From Gammaproteobacteria bacterium (GTDB lineage: Bacteria; Pseudomonadota; Gammaproteobacteria; Pseudomonadales; Azotimanducaceae): 64,000 nt of DNA. The stretch is from NCBI GenBank assembly GCA_002690865.1, contig NZGG01000019.1:60036-124035 (forward strand). Reading direction: 5' to 3'. Position numbers and translations under genes: made by a program. Shown here in pieces: positions 18,441 through 30,316 of this stretch (the first letter of the stretch is position 1; each line of letters starts with the position of its first letter). The notes beneath the pieces were generated by a model. The model made no database searches and was not told the DNA's origin. It worked only from the letters and a program-made list of their open reading frames with translations.

Positions 18441-20075
18441 CTAAGAGCCGCTCCCGACTACGGATAGATCAAAAGCGGCTGCGATCAAAGCTCGTGTATA
18501 CTCTGTTTTTGGCTCATCAAAAATCTGATCTGAAGTTCCACTTTCTACAATAACTCCATCCTTCATCACTATAACCTGATTACTAAGTGCTCTGACAACC
18601 TTCAAATCATGACTAATAAATAAATAAGTAAGGTCATAACGACTCTGTAAATCTCTCAATAAATCGACTATCTGCGCCTGCACTGACATATCGAGAGCTG
18701 ATGTCGGTTCGTCGAGAACCACCAGCTTTGGTTTAAGAATAAGCGCTCGTGCGATAGCAATTCGTTGACGTTGTCCCCCCGAAAACTCATGGGGATAACG
18801 ATCCTGAGCACTCTCATCCAGACCTACCTCTTTTAGCGCTGCAGCAACCTTACTCCGACGCTCATTCTCAGAAAGATCCTTTTCATGAACTAGTAAGCCT
18901 TCTTCGATAATCTGATGAATCGAAAGCCGAGGCGACAAACTTCCAAACGGATCCTGAAAAACAATCTGCATATCTCGCCGAAAGGGCCGGAGCTGCCTAG
19001 ACTTCATACCCCTCAAATTAGTGTCCTTGAGAAAAATATCCCCTTCGGATTTCACCAGGCGGAGGATGGCCATACCAAGTGTTGTCTTACCTGAACCAGA
19101 TTCACCAACAATCCCAAGGGTCTGCCCGCGAGACACAGTCAACGAAACATTATTGACAGCTTGAAGGTATTTACTAGTATGGAAAAAACCCTTTGCTAGG
19201 GGGAATCGTACATTAAGCAGATCGCATTTGAGCAGAATATCGGAATCTTTAGTTCCTATGGGATGGCCGCTCGGCTCAGCATCTAACAAGTGACGAGTGT
19301 ACTCGTGCTGTGGACTTTCAAAGATGGCTTCACAATTTCCTCTTTCAACAATCTCCCCTTGGGTCATTACGCACACTCGATCGGCCATTCGTCGGACGAC
19401 GCCAAGGTCATGGGTAATTAATAGCATCGCCATACCAAGACTTTGCTGCAATTCTTTCAGTAACTCTAGTATTTGTGCCTGAATGGTAACATCCAATGCC
19501 GTCGTTGGTTCATCCGCAATTAAAAGATCCGGTTCATTCGCGAGAGCCATTGCGATCATCACTCGCTGCCGCTGCCCTCCAGAAAGTTCATGAGGGAAAG
19601 AACGCATCTTTTCTTCAGCATTCTGCAGTCCGACAAGCTTCAAAAGATCTAAAATTCGAACACGCGCATCTACTAACTTCAAACCACGATGAACAAACAG
19701 AATCTCTCCAATCTGCTTTTCGATTCTATGAAGCGGATTCAGGGACGTCATCGGCTCCTGAAAAATCATAGTAACCTTGCTACCACGGATATTTCGCATT
19801 ACATGATTGCTCGCACCCATAGTTTCGAAACCATCGACTCTGACTGAACCAGAGGGATGAGTAGCTATCGGGTAAGGTAACAGCTGCAGCACGGAAAGTG
19901 CCGTAACCGACTTGCCTGAGCCAGATTCACCAACGAGAGCTAAAGTTTCACCCTTGTTAATATCGAAACTTATATTTTTGACAGCCGGTTCACCTCGAAA
20001 GCTCACGGACAAATTATCAACTATTAGAACCGGTTCAGAATCAGATTCGGAGATTTGCTCCACGATTTTACTCAT
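18441..20075 (-). CDS. yejF: ABC transporter with two ATPase domains, YejF/dipeptide-type
   Basis: Two Walker A ([29 protein letters not shown]), two [16 protein letters not shown] signatures, two oligopeptide-type C-terminal regions; about 544 aa. Confidence 0.85.
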   Translation of the reverse strand: MSKIVEQISESDSEPVLIVDNLSVSFRGEPAVKNISFDINKGETLALVGESGSGKSVTALSVLQLLPYPIATHPSGSVRVDGFETMGASNHVMRNIRGSKVTMIFQEPMTSLNPLHRIEKQIGEILFVHRGLKLVDARVRILDLLKLVGLQNAEEKMRSFPHELSGGQRQRVMIAMALANEPDLLIADEPTTALDVTIQAQILELLKELQQSLGMAMLLITHDLGVVRRMADRVCVMTQGEIVERGNCEAIFESPQHEYTRHLLDAEPSGHPIGTKDSDILLKCDLLNVRFPLAKGFFHTSKYLQAVNNVSLTVSRGQTLGIVGESGSGKTTLGMAILRLVKSEGDIFLKDTNLRGMKSRQLRPFRRDMQIVFQDPFGSLSPRLSIHQIIEEGLLVHEKDLSENERRSKVAAALKEVGLDESAQDRYPHEFSGGQRQRIAIARALILKPKLVVLDEPTSALDMSVQAQIVDLLRDLQSRYDLTYLFISHDLKVVRALSNQVIVMKDGVIVESGTSDQIFDEPKTEYTRALIAAAFDLSVVGSGS

Positions 20076-20215
20076 TAATTAAACACTTAGTCCAAGATGG
20101 CACATCATCATAACGGGAGTTGAAAGTGAGCGCTACTAAGATAATAACACCACCAGAACAATAAATTAGAGTAATATCAAAATCTGTTCAATTACTATTA
20201 GTGTTGAGTTCAAGC

Positions 20216-21691
20216 ATGCCAGATCAATTTGACATTATCGTTATTGGAACCGGCAATGTAGTTCTTTGTGCAGTCCTATCAGCTCAAGAGAGCGGAGCCC
20301 CAGTCCTCATCATAGAGCGTGCACTTGAATCCCAAAAAGGTGTTAACTCTCGTTATACTGCTGGAGCAATGAGAGCAACTTACGACGGTACTAACTACCT
20401 CCCCACTCTAATGCCAGAACTCAGTGATGAAGAAATAAATCAAGCTGACTTCGACACATATACTCGCGATCAATTCTTTGATGATATGGGCCTTGTCACA
20501 CAATATCGTTCAGATCCGGATCTAACAGAAATACTAATTGACAACTCTCTTCCTACACTTCAGTGGATGAATTCTAAAAGGTGTTCGTTTCCTTCCGATG
20601 TACGACCGTCAGGCATTTAAGATAAATGGTAAATTCAAATTCTGGGGCGGCTTAACGGTTGAGACCTTAGGTGGTGGTCCTAGCTTAGTTGACAGTCTTC
20701 ACAAAAGAGCATCGGATCTCAAGATACCAATTCAATTTGGAACACGTATGATCGACGTGAATATCACAAGCGGAAAAGTCTGTAGGATCGAGGTCAAGAG
20801 AGCGCATGAGATATTCCAAGTAAGGCAGTAATATTGACCTGCGGTGGCTTTGAAGCCAATAATGAATGGCGTGCTCGTTATTTAGGGCCTGGCTGGGAAC
20901 TCGCGAAAGTCGGAGGTACTCACTTTAATCTAGGAGATGGAATTCGCACTGCTTTAGCACTAGGTGGAGCTCCTTATGGGAACTGGTCTGGTTGTCATGC
21001 CGTAGGCTGGAACGGTAATGCGTCCGATTATGGAGATCTGAATGTTGGTGATAGGTTCCAGAAACACTCCTACCCACTGGGACTATTGATTAATGCTCAC
21101 GGTGAGAGATTCATTGATGAAGAATTCTATTTTCGCAATTTTACATATGCATGTTATGGAAGAGAGATCTTAAATCAACCAGAACAATTCGCATGGCAAA
21201 TATTCGATAATAAAGTAACTCATTTATTATGAGATGAATATAGAACTCGTGAAGTAACCCGAGTACAGGCTGACTCGATAGAAACTCTCGCGCAAAAACT
21301 AGAGGGGATTAACGCTACTAAAATTAAGAAAACGATAAGTACTTTCAATGCCTCAGTCGATACGGGCAAACAGTTTAATCCAGCGATCAAAGATGGTCGG
21401 CGTACACATAGTTTTAAAGCAGAAAAAACAAACTGGGCAAATCCGTTGGATTAACCCCCTTACGTGGCATATCAAACTACCTGTGGTATTACGTTTACTT
21501 TTGGCGGACTTAAAATTAATTCACGTGCCTGCGTAATAGATGAAGATGAACACGAAATACCCGGACTATTCGCCGCGGGCGAGCTTGTAGGTGGTCTATT
21601 TTACTTTAATTATCCGGGCGGGACGGGGTTAACCTCTGGAGCAGTTTTTGGAAAAATAGCTGGCTATAGTGCGTCCCAATATACCGGATGA
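20216..21691 (+). pseudogene. FAD-dependent tricarballylate dehydrogenase (TcuA)/fumarate-reductase-flavoprotein-like, decayed
   Basis: Consecutive fragments MPDQFDIIVIGTGNVVLCAVLSAQESGAPVLIIERA..., FWGGLTVETLGGGPSLVDSL..., VILTCGGFEANNEWRARYLGPGWE..., YVAYQTTCGITFTFGGLKI...IPGLFAAGELVGGLFYFNYPGGTGLTSGAVFG in shifting frames plus in-frame stops at about 21230 and 21452. Confidence 0.85.
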
Positions 21692-21839
21692 TGTTTCACC
21701 GACTGCATGTTATTGGAGTACAGCTCTAAGGTAACAATATGAATACTTCCATAGCTTCTCCGACTGTTTCAGCAAACTCGCTTAGCATCTCTGACATTCA
21801 AGGGATAGAATATCGTTCCAACTTTATATCTGGTGATTA

Positions 21840-24446
21840 ATGGAAGAATTAGTTTCACGAAGGCTGCGCCACCGAGTAAGGGTGCTTGGTACTCTTTTGG
21901 GGGAAACCATGACAGACCAGCTTGGGCACAAATTCCTTGAGAAAGTTGAAAAAATTCGTCTCTTGGCGAAGACACGCCGACAAAAAGGTATTGGTGACTT
22001 TACCGAGCTACGCGAAGTTTTGAAGGAATTAAATGAAGATCAGCTCATTTCGGTCGCTCGAGCATTCAATCAGTTTCTCAACCTAACCAATATTGCGGAA
22101 CAAACCGCTGGCACCGAAGATCTGCAATTCCCTCAAAACTCGAACCTAGAAAAAGCCTTCAAAAAATTTACCGACAATAATATCGACCCCACTCGCATAG
22201 CCAATGTTGTAAAGAAACTACAATGTGATCTCGTGCTGACAGCGCACCCTACAGAAATAACGAGAAGAACCCTTATTCAGAAATATAATAGAATTTCACG
22301 AGAATTAGAGCGCGTGCGTGAAGATGAAGAGCTCGACGAAAAAAGTAAAATGGAGCTAAAAAGACTAGTCGCAGAAGTCTGGCATACAGATGAGATTAGG
22401 ACAGAACGACCCAATCCTCGGGATGAGGCCATATGGGGTTACGCGGTAATTGAACATTCGTTTTGGCATGCAATTCCTAAGTTATGGGATGGTTTAAACA
22501 GTATACTTAAGAAGTATACCGATGAATCCCTACCAATTGAGTTTTCACCTATCACGATTTCCTCATGGATGGGTGGAGATAGAGATGGCAATCCAAACGT
22601 TACAACAGAAGTAACAGAAGACGTCCTTCGATTAGCACGGTGGATGGCGGCGGACTTATACCTAAGAGATTTAGATGAATTACTTTCACAGCTATCAATG
22701 TCTCAATGCAACGAAGCAGTAACTGAGCTATGTGATCAGTCATCACATGAGCCTTATCGATCAGTGCTAAGAAAGGTAAGAGATCGACTAAACGCTACCC
22801 GAGACTGGGCCGAGACAAAGCAGCCACCAAGTGCTGATGTCATCCTTAAGAAAGAAGACTTATTCGTTCCATTAGATACTTGTTATCATTCTCTACACGA
22901 CTGCGGTATGGGTATCATTGCGGATGGATTATTAAAGCAAACACTAATTCGCATCTCTACCTTTGGCGCAACATTGATCGATCTGGATATAAGACAGAGT
23001 GCGGAAAAACATACGGATCTAATGGAAAAATTAATTTCCTTTCTCGGTCTTGGAAACTATAAATCCTGGTCGGAAAAAGCACGTCACGACTTTCTGATTG
23101 AAGAGCTTGCGAATAAAAGACCGCTCATTCCCGAAACATGGGAGCCGGAAGGCGAAGCGGGTGAGACACTTCGTACCATTCGACTTATTGCAAATAGTGA
23201 TGCAGATGGAGTCTCCTGCTATATCGTTTCAATGGCACAAAATCCATCGGATGTCTTATCAGTAATCCTGCTTCTAAGAAAATCCGGACTAGATAGATCA
23301 TTACCCATCGTTCCACTTTTTGAGACTCTCGATGATCTGGAGAATGCAGGCTGGACGCTTGAAAGATTACTCCGCGATAGAATGTATAGAGAATATATTG
23401 GCGAGCATCAACAAGTGATGATTGGATATTCCGATTCGGCGAAGGATGCTGGACAAATGGCAGCCTCCTGGGCTCAATATAAAGCTCAAGAAGAACTTGT
23501 AGAGATTACAGAGAAATACAATATTGATTTAACATTGTTTCATGGCCGTGGTGGTGCAGCAGGACGAGGCGGAGCACCAATTCGTCAAGCAGTTCTCTCA
23601 CAACCACCTAAAACGATAAAGCGAGGCATGCGTGTTACGGAACAAGGAGAGATGATTCGCTTCAAATATGGCTCGCCCTTGCTGGCCCAAAACAGTATGG
23701 ATCTAGTACTTAGTGCGGCTATAGAATCAAACTTAATGCCTACGCCAAAACCCAGAGAAAACTGGCGAAACTTGATGGATCGATTGGCCGACAAAGCAAA
23801 AGAGGAATATCGCAGTACAGTAAAGGATGGCAGTCATTTTTCTGATTATTTTCGAATAAGCACGCCTGAACCAGAACTCAGTCTTTTAGCCCTAGGAAGT
23901 CGACCTACACGGAGAGTGGTAGATAGCAATTCTATTAGCGACTTACGAGCAATCCCTTGGGTATTTGCTTGGACACAGAAACGCCTAATGATACCTGCTT
24001 GGCTTGGGACGAATGCTGCATTAGCAACGGATTTTTCGGCTAAAGATAAATTCGTTCTCAACGAAATGATGACAGAATGGCCTTTCTTTCAAACGCAAAT
24101 GGAGCTGCTAGAAATGGTCCTTACGAAAGCAGACGTCGAAATTGCTCATCACTATGATGAGATCTTAGCTCCAGACCATCTCAGGCACCTTGGAGACCAT
24201 TTCCATGAAGAACTGACATCACTAATTGATAAAGTGAATGAACTCAAAGACCAGAGGTTGCTTCTTGAAAACTCACCGAATGTAAGACAGACCATTAATC
24301 TACGCGATCCGTATACTGATCCTTTGCACTTCCTTCAAATCGAATTGATTTCTAGATATCGGCAAGACGATACAAATGAGAAGGTTAAAAAAGCACTGCT
24401 AATAACAATAGCAGGTATCGCTGCAAGCATGCGGAATACGGGCTAG
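21840..24446 (+). CDS. ppc: phosphoenolpyruvate carboxylase
   Basis: LGTLLGETMTDQLG N-terminus, DLVLTAHPTEITRRTLIQKY, SWMGGDRDGNPNVT, MIGYSDSAKDAGQMAASWAQY, FHGRGGAAGRGGAPI, C-terminal GIAASMRNTG. Confidence 0.97.
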   Translation: MEELVSRRLRHRVRVLGTLLGETMTDQLGHKFLEKVEKIRLLAKTRRQKGIGDFTELREVLKELNEDQLISVARAFNQFLNLTNIAEQTAGTEDLQFPQNSNLEKAFKKFTDNNIDPTRIANVVKKLQCDLVLTAHPTEITRRTLIQKYNRISRELERVREDEELDEKSKMELKRLVAEVWHTDEIRTERPNPRDEAIWGYAVIEHSFWHAIPKLWDGLNSILKKYTDESLPIEFSPITISSWMGGDRDGNPNVTTEVTEDVLRLARWMAADLYLRDLDELLSQLSMSQCNEAVTELCDQSSHEPYRSVLRKVRDRLNATRDWAETKQPPSADVILKKEDLFVPLDTCYHSLHDCGMGIIADGLLKQTLIRISTFGATLIDLDIRQSAEKHTDLMEKLISFLGLGNYKSWSEKARHDFLIEELANKRPLIPETWEPEGEAGETLRTIRLIANSDADGVSCYIVSMAQNPSDVLSVILLLRKSGLDRSLPIVPLFETLDDLENAGWTLERLLRDRMYREYIGEHQQVMIGYSDSAKDAGQMAASWAQYKAQEELVEITEKYNIDLTLFHGRGGAAGRGGAPIRQAVLSQPPKTIKRGMRVTEQGEMIRFKYGSPLLAQNSMDLVLSAAIESNLMPTPKPRENWRNLMDRLADKAKEEYRSTVKDGSHFSDYFRISTPEPELSLLALGSRPTRRVVDSNSISDLRAIPWVFAWTQKRLMIPAWLGTNAALATDFSAKDKFVLNEMMTEWPFFQTQMELLEMVLTKADVEIAHHYDEILAPDHLRHLGDHFHEELTSLIDKVNELKDQRLLLENSPNVRQTINLRDPYTDPLHFLQIELISRYRQDDTNEKVKKALLITIAGIAASMRNTG

Positions 24447-24449
24447 ACG

Positions 24450-25316
24450 TTGTCAAAAAGAATTACTGTTATTGGCGTTACATCTGAGCCTGGTCGCGCA
24501 CTGTTCTTCGAGCTTGCAAAACGCAATTATTCTGTAATAGGAATTGGTAGGGACATAAAAAAACTCACCAAAATTAGAAACCAATTGGGCGAGAAATTTC
24601 CCCTTACAGAGGTTAGAAACCTCGATGTGGAACGTGATGATTCCTTTCTGTCAGATACTGATGTGCTAATTCACTGTAGCCGACCACATCTAGTAAAAAG
24701 ACTATTATCAAAAAACCTTAGTCATTTAATAGCACTTGGTTCGACAAGAAAATTCACTCAATATCCAGATTCTAAGTACAATGAAGTGATAGAAATGGAA
24801 CATGACGTACTTACGAGCACCGTTCCATCAACCATACTGCACCCTACAATGATCTACGGTGCAACAACCCAAAATAATATTCGAAGGATTATTCAGGTTG
24901 CAAAAAGTTGGCCCATGATCCCTCTCCCCCTTAACGGGAGACAACTAATTCAGCCGATCCACAATGACGATGTTGTAAAAGCAATAATGGGCAGTATGAA
25001 TAACGCTCGAGCAATTAATAAAAGCATAATAATTGCGGGTCCTAGTCCTATGAGCTACCGAAAGTTTGTAGAGAAAATAATAGCGGCGACAGGTTATTCC
25101 TGTCACGTAATAGCTTTCCCCTATCCTTTAATTAAAACGATATCAAAACTTACTAAATATATTCCCAATCTCCCAAATATAAATGATTCAGAGGTAAGGA
25201 GACTCCTTGAGGATAAAAACTTTGATACCCTACATATGCAGAAAGTATTAAATCTTCGACCACGAAGTTTTGAAGAGGGGATTCTACAATTCGTTTCATT
25301 AAGTAGCAGAGAGTAA
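24450..25316 (+). CDS. NAD(P)-binding extended SDR / nucleoside-diphosphate-sugar epimerase-like protein (TTG start)
   Basis: ITVIGVTSEPGRALFFELAKRNYSVIGIGRD, TILHPTMIYGATTQNNIRRI; starts 3 nt after ppc stop. Confidence 0.75.
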   Translation: MSKRITVIGVTSEPGRALFFELAKRNYSVIGIGRDIKKLTKIRNQLGEKFPLTEVRNLDVERDDSFLSDTDVLIHCSRPHLVKRLLSKNLSHLIALGSTRKFTQYPDSKYNEVIEMEHDVLTSTVPSTILHPTMIYGATTQNNIRRIIQVAKSWPMIPLPLNGRQLIQPIHNDDVVKAIMGSMNNARAINKSIIIAGPSPMSYRKFVEKIIAATGYSCHVIAFPYPLIKTISKLTKYIPNLPNINDSEVRRLLEDKNFDTLHMQKVLNLRPRSFEEGILQFVSLSSRE

Positions 25317-25394
25317 CCAACACTCTAGAAAAGAAACTCCGCCTGAGCACTACCCAGTTGATTTCTTGCAAATGGAATTTTAGCCGACTACCAA

Positions 25395-26009
25395 TTATTT
25401 CCTAGGCTCCCATAGCCCCTCTGTCTTTATAAAATCTACGACTGAATCAACACCTTCACCACGTTTAAGATTAGTAAAAACAAAAGGAGCCTTGGTTCTC
25501 ATCTGCTCTGCATCCTTTTTCATAACTTCAAGCGAAGCCCCTACATAAGGAGCGAGATCTGTCTTATTAATTATTAGGAGATCACTACGCGTAATTCCAG
25601 GACCTCCTTTTCTTGGAATCTTCTCTCCGCCTGCAACATCAATAATATATAGCGTTAGATCAACCAATTCAGGACTAAACGTTGCACTAAGATTATCTCC
25701 CCCGCTCTCTACAAGAATGATATCAAGTTTAGGAAATTTCTCACTTAAACCATCGATAGCTGCCAAGTTCATAGATGCATCTTCTCTAATTGCTGTATGT
25801 GGACACCCTCCAGTTTCAACACCAACAATTCTTGCTTCTGATAGCACTTGCGAACGCCACAATATCTCTGCATCTTCTTGAGTGTATATATCATTAGTAA
25901 CTACGGCCATCTCGAACTTAGGGGACAATTTTCGACATAGAAGCTCAACCAGTGTTGTCTTCCCTGCACCAACGGGTCCCGCAATACCAACCCGCACCGG
26001 TTCACTCAT
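25395..26009 (-). CDS. ureG: urease accessory GTPase UreG
   Basis: [68 protein letters not shown] at 26009 preferred over the longer ORF. Confidence 0.97.
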   Translation of the reverse strand: MSEPVRVGIAGPVGAGKTTLVELLCRKLSPKFEMAVVTNDIYTQEDAEILWRSQVLSEARIVGVETGGCPHTAIREDASMNLAAIDGLSEKFPKLDIILVESGGDNLSATFSPELVDLTLYIIDVAGGEKIPRKGGPGITRSDLLIINKTDLAPYVGASLEVMKKDAEQMRTKAPFVFTNLKRGEGVDSVVDFIKTEGLWEPRK

Positions 26010-26037
26010 TTTCTCACTCCTTTTTAATAAAAATAAC

Positions 26038-26694
26038 TTAAGATCGAAATAATCTTGTATATTGGGTTTCATGCCTCGCAGAAGCCAAGACAATCCCAGG
26101 TGCCGTCCCGCCGATTTCTTCACATCGGAGTGCATCCGATACAGACCCGCTTAATTCCTCACTAACCTTTCGTAAAATTTTCTGACCCGCGCGATGCCCC
26201 AAGGGAATCAACTTCACAGCAGACAAAACCTGGTTCTCGCACCATGACCAACTATAACCAAGCAATGCTTCGTTTAGTGGAATCTCATTGTTTGCCGAAA
26301 TAACAGCAAAAACGGTAGTAAAGCCAAGTTCTTTTTTTGGCAACTGCTCATCCAGATCTACAGCCAACCGAGATAGAGCTTGGCCCATCTGGGCATCTTC
26401 TTCTCTTAATTCAGAAGTTTCTCTACATGCACGACTTATTCGATCCCAGTATTCGACCATTTCAATATCGTGATCTTTCCAGGCTTCATAAATTCTAGCT
26501 ATTAATGGGAGATCGACCTTAGAAATACTGCTTTCTAATGCGCCTTTAATCCAGTCCAGAGCAGTATCATCATTCATGACCCAACCGCAGCTGACCGCTT
26601 GTTCTAAACCCTGAGAATAGTGGAATGTTCCGACAGGAAGTGCTGAGGAAATCAATTGCCACAAGTGGACCTGATTGAACCCCTTAGTGACCAT
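26038..26694 (-). CDS. ureF: urease accessory protein UreF
   Basis: [29 protein letters not shown]; position between ureE and ureG. Confidence 0.95.
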   Translation of the reverse strand: MVTKGFNQVHLWQLISSALPVGTFHYSQGLEQAVSCGWVMNDDTALDWIKGALESSISKVDLPLIARIYEAWKDHDIEMVEYWDRISRACRETSELREEDAQMGQALSRLAVDLDEQLPKKELGFTTVFAVISANNEIPLNEALLGYSWSWCENQVLSAVKLIPLGHRAGQKILRKVSEELSGSVSDALRCEEIGGTAPGIVLASARHETQYTRLFRS

Positions 26695-27136
26695 GGCTAC
26701 GATTCACATATGCACCGCTTTCAGGCTCGAAAGGACCTTGCTTAAAAGTAATATCAAAACCCAATCCACGAACCATATCGTCCAAAACATCATCGCTGAG
26801 ATAAAACAAAGCATTTACAACAATCTGAACATCAACGTGTCTATTCCCAAGATGATAAGCGACTCGTGCTAGATTCATAGAACTCTCAGAATTTACTACA
26901 GATAAGTTCTCTTTTGCTGAAACTACTGTTAATAATCGCCCTGATTTACTGCGAAGAAAGTCACCCCCTCTCATTACCAGACCACGCTTCAGCCTTATTC
27001 CAATTTCCTCTCCTGAATCTAGTTTTACTTTAAGTCTTGCTTTTTCTCTTTTTGCATAAACTAAAAAAAGGTTTTCAGAAGTTCCCAAGTCAACCATTTC
27101 ACTAGTGCCGCTAATCAAGTCTGTAAATTCTTCCAT
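26684..27136 (-). CDS. ureE: urease accessory protein UreE
   Basis: KREKARLKVKLDSGEEIGIRLKRG, AYHLGNRHVDVQIV, VLDDMVRGLGFDITFKQGPFEPESGAY; short C-terminal RSHGH. Confidence 0.93.
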   Translation of the reverse strand: MEEFTDLISGTSEMVDLGTSENLFLVYAKREKARLKVKLDSGEEIGIRLKRGLVMRGGDFLRSKSGRLLTVVSAKENLSVVNSESSMNLARVAYHLGNRHVDVQIVVNALFYLSDDVLDDMVRGLGFDITFKQGPFEPESGAYVNRSHGH

Positions 27137-27138
27137 AC

Positions 27139-28842
27139 TTAAAACAAGAAGTATCTTTGAGCTAGCGGTAGTTCATTGGCAGGTTCGCATTCGAGCAACT
27201 CACCATCTGCGCGAACCTCATAGGTTTCTGGATCGACATCAATTTTCGGACAGTAATCATTATGAACCATATCTATTTTTTGGATAGTCCGTGTATTAGA
27301 GACTGGCAATAGGACTTTTTTTAATCCTAGCGCGTCTCCCAAACTATTCTGGAGCGCAGTGCCAGAAACGAAACTAAAAGATGTAGATTGTATTGCACCG
27401 CCAAAAGCTCCGAACATAGGACGATAATGAACCGGCTGAGGCGTAGGAATCGAAGCATTAGGGTCACCCATTGCCGCCGCCACGATAGCGCCCCCTTTTA
27501 TAATTATTGAGGGCTTAGTACCAAAAAAGGCTGGTTTCCAAAGCACCAAATCTGCTAACTTCCCGACCTCAATAGAGCCAACTTCATCTGCTATCCCATG
27601 CGCTATTGCTGGATTGATAGTATATTTCGCAATATAACGTTTCACTCTAAAATTATCATTCCGATTTGAATCTTCCCGTAAAGCCCCTCGCTGAACCTTC
27701 ATCTTATGGGCGGTTTGCCAAGTGCGAATCACAACCTCTCCTACTCTGCCCATCGCCTGAGAATCAGATGCGATCATTGAGAAAGCACCAAGGTCATGTA
27801 GAATATCTTCAGCAGCTATCGTCTCTCTCCTAATACGAGATTCCGCAAAGGCGACATCCTCTGAGATACTAGGATCAAGATGATGGCAAACCATTAGCAT
27901 ATCCAAATGCTCATCCACCGTATTAACCGTGTAAGGGCGCGTCGGGTTAGTAGATGAGGGTAAGACATTGGGTAATCCACAAGCTTTTATTATATCCGGA
28001 GCGTGACCTCCCCCAGCTCCCTCAGTATGAAAAGTATGAATAGTGCGCCCTTTCAATGCAGCCAATGTACTTTCTACAAAACCTGACTCATTCAATGTGT
28101 CAGTATGTATCGCAACCTGCACATCCATAGAATCAGCTACTGAAAGACAATTATCGATAGCTCCCGGCGTAGTTCCCCAATCCTCATGTAACTTAAGACC
28201 CATAGCGCCGGCCGATATCTGCTCAGTCAAAGCTTCAGGCAAACTTGCATTACCTTTACCCATGAAACCGAGATTCATGGGTAAACTATCAGCAGCTTCT
28301 AACATTCTTGCGATGTGCCAAGAGCCGGGCGTACAGGTTGTCGCCTTGGTACCCGTCGCTGGACCAGTACCCCCACCAAGCATTGTAGTCACCCCTGACA
28401 TTAATCCTTCCTCTATCTGCTGTGGACAAATAAAGTGGATATGAGCATCAATTCCTCCCGCCGTCAGCACATGCCCCTCACCAGCAATTGCCTCTGTGCA
28501 GGGACCAATAATTATGTCTACACCTGCCTGAGTATCAGGATTGCCTGCTTTCCCAATCCCAAAAATTCGGCCATCTTTTATTCCAACATCTGCTTTGATA
28601 ATACCCCAATGGTCAATAATGAGTGCATTAGTTATAACCGTATCCACAGATTGAGCTGATGATAATTGAGATTGCCCCATGCCGTCTCGAATAACCTTAC
28701 CACCACCAAATTTAACCTCATCCCCGTAAACTGCATGATCTGCTTCAACCTCAATGATCAATTCCGTGTCACCAAGTCGAACTCTATCTCCAGTGGTCGG
28801 TCCGAACATCTCTGCATAGGCAATACGCCCCATATTACTCAT
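27139..28842 (-). CDS. ureC: urease subunit alpha
   Basis: [45 protein letters not shown] (carbamylated Lys), MVCHHLDP...[38 protein letters not shown]. Confidence 0.99.
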   Translation of the reverse strand: MSNMGRIAYAEMFGPTTGDRVRLGDTELIIEVEADHAVYGDEVKFGGGKVIRDGMGQSQLSSAQSVDTVITNALIIDHWGIIKADVGIKDGRIFGIGKAGNPDTQAGVDIIIGPCTEAIAGEGHVLTAGGIDAHIHFICPQQIEEGLMSGVTTMLGGGTGPATGTKATTCTPGSWHIARMLEAADSLPMNLGFMGKGNASLPEALTEQISAGAMGLKLHEDWGTTPGAIDNCLSVADSMDVQVAIHTDTLNESGFVESTLAALKGRTIHTFHTEGAGGGHAPDIIKACGLPNVLPSSTNPTRPYTVNTVDEHLDMLMVCHHLDPSISEDVAFAESRIRRETIAAEDILHDLGAFSMIASDSQAMGRVGEVVIRTWQTAHKMKVQRGALREDSNRNDNFRVKRYIAKYTINPAIAHGIADEVGSIEVGKLADLVLWKPAFFGTKPSIIIKGGAIVAAAMGDPNASIPTPQPVHYRPMFGAFGGAIQSTSFSFVSGTALQNSLGDALGLKKVLLPVSNTRTIQKIDMVHNDYCPKIDVDPETYEVRADGELLECEPANELPLAQRYFLF

Positions 28843-29156
28843 TCTATTTCCTCCAGCGCACCCATCACTTTTTGATTAAAGCCATAAATTGCACGATTCC
28901 CAGCATAAGCCACTAAAGTAATATTTCGGGTCTGCCCAGGCTCAAATCGAACAGCACTTCCCGCTGGAATATCAAGCCGAAATCCTCTCGCAACCTCACG
29001 ATCGAAGTTCAACGCATCGTTAGTTTCATAAAAATGATAATGAGAACCCACTTGAATCGGACGATCCCCTGTATTACAAACAGCAAGTTCCACCGAATCT
29101 CGGCCTTCATTAATAACGAGGCCACCCCCGTCAATAAACATCTCGCCCGGAATCAT
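28839..29156 (-). CDS. ureB: urease subunit beta
   Basis: [61 protein letters not shown]. Confidence 0.98.
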   Translation of the reverse strand: MIPGEMFIDGGGLVINEGRDSVELAVCNTGDRPIQVGSHYHFYETNDALNFDREVARGFRLDIPAGSAVRFEPGQTRNITLVAYAGNRAIYGFNQKVMGALEEIE

Positions 29157-29165
29157 AAAAATCTC

Positions 29166-29468
29166 CTAAGATATTGGGTTATGTATCGTGACTAGTTTTG
29201 TGCCGTCAGGAAACGTAGCTTCTATCTGTACTTCATTTACAAGTTCTGATATACCATCCATGACATCAGCACGACTTAAGATTTCAGTCCCGTAAGACAT
29301 AAGCTCGGCGACCGACTTGCCATCCCTTGCACCCTCCAATACGGCAGCAGAAATTAGCGCTACTGCTTCTGGATAGTTAAGTAAAACACCACGAGCCCTT
29401 CTTTGCTCTGCAACTTGGGCAGCAACAAATATCAAGAGCTTATCTTTTTCTCTTGGAGTCAACTCCAT
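29166..29468 (-). CDS. ureA: urease subunit gamma
   Basis: [57 protein letters not shown]. Confidence 0.98.
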   Translation of the reverse strand: MELTPREKDKLLIFVAAQVAEQRRARGVLLNYPEAVALISAAVLEGARDGKSVAELMSYGTEILSRADVMDGISELVNEVQIEATFPDGTKLVTIHNPIS

Positions 29469-29494
29469 AACGATCTCTCCACGCTAACTTATGT

Positions 29495-30316
29495 TCATGT
29501 CGCCCAAATTCTTGGTGGACTAGGGTGTAACTGAGCTATCAGTCGCCGCAGTTGACACCAAATGCTAATAAATGCGTTCTTCAACTCTACAGCGTCCATT
29601 GTGATTCCACGAATCACTAAAATACCATCAATCAAAGTTGCTGCTATCTGTGTGAAGCCATCTTTATTTAAAATCTCCCTTGAATAACGCAAAACCTCTA
29701 CGTTAGCAGGGAACCCATATAGAGAACCGAAGGCAGTTTTTCCATTAAGTCCCCACGCTGAGGAAAGAATGGAATCTCCAGCACTCCACCTCTGTCGCTC
29801 TATCAATCGGGGCTTCCCATCAATATAAATCTGAAAAAACTGATCTAGATCCCCACTTTCATAGTTATCACCACTAGCTGGACGACCAATAGAGGAGATT
29901 TCCCAAACCAGAAATCGCGACTGCGGAGTCGCGTTAATCACCGTAGATTGCGCCAAATGACTACCTCCAAATAGCACAGTATCTTGGGGTAGCCATTCAA
30001 GACTACAGTCATCGCCAACAAAAAGCTTATTTGACACTCTTGTTAAAGGCCCCTTACTACGATAAAACTTTGAAGAAGCTGGGGTAGTAATAAGAACAGA
30101 TGCCTGATTCTCAACCTCAACACTGATCTCTAATTCGTCTCCTCCCGCAAGGCCACCCGGGGGGTGCAAAATATAAGCATGGCACGCACCGTCTGGGGGA
30201 TAAAAAGGTTTTTGAATTCTTAGCGGTCCAAAGTGTTTTCTACGATCTATAATTGTCCTGACTCCGTCATAGCGGAATCGTAAATCAAGATTTGCTCGCC
30301 AAGCTCGACTTTTCAT
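29495..30316 (-). CDS. ureD: urease accessory protein UreD
   Basis: ILHPPGGLAGGDELEISVEV, ITTPASSKFYRS, EWLPQDTVLFGGS; ATGA overlap with urtE. Confidence 0.96.
   Translation of the reverse strand: MKSRAWRANLDLRFRYDGVRTIIDRRKHFGPLRIQKPFYPPDGACHAYILHPPGGLAGGDELEISVEVENQASVLITTPASSKFYRSKGPLTRVSNKLFVGDDCSLEWLPQDTVLFGGSHLAQSTVINATPQSRFLVWEISSIGRPASGDNYESGDLDQFFQIYIDGKPRLIERQRWSAGDSILSSAWGLNGKTAFGSLYGFPANVEVLRYSREILNKDGFTQIAATLIDGILVIRGITMDAVELKNAFISIWCQLRRLIAQLHPSPPRIWAT

Noticed and set aside
28043-28444. 133-aa plus-strand ORF
   Set aside because: Antisense to ureC, one of the most conserved genes in the window.
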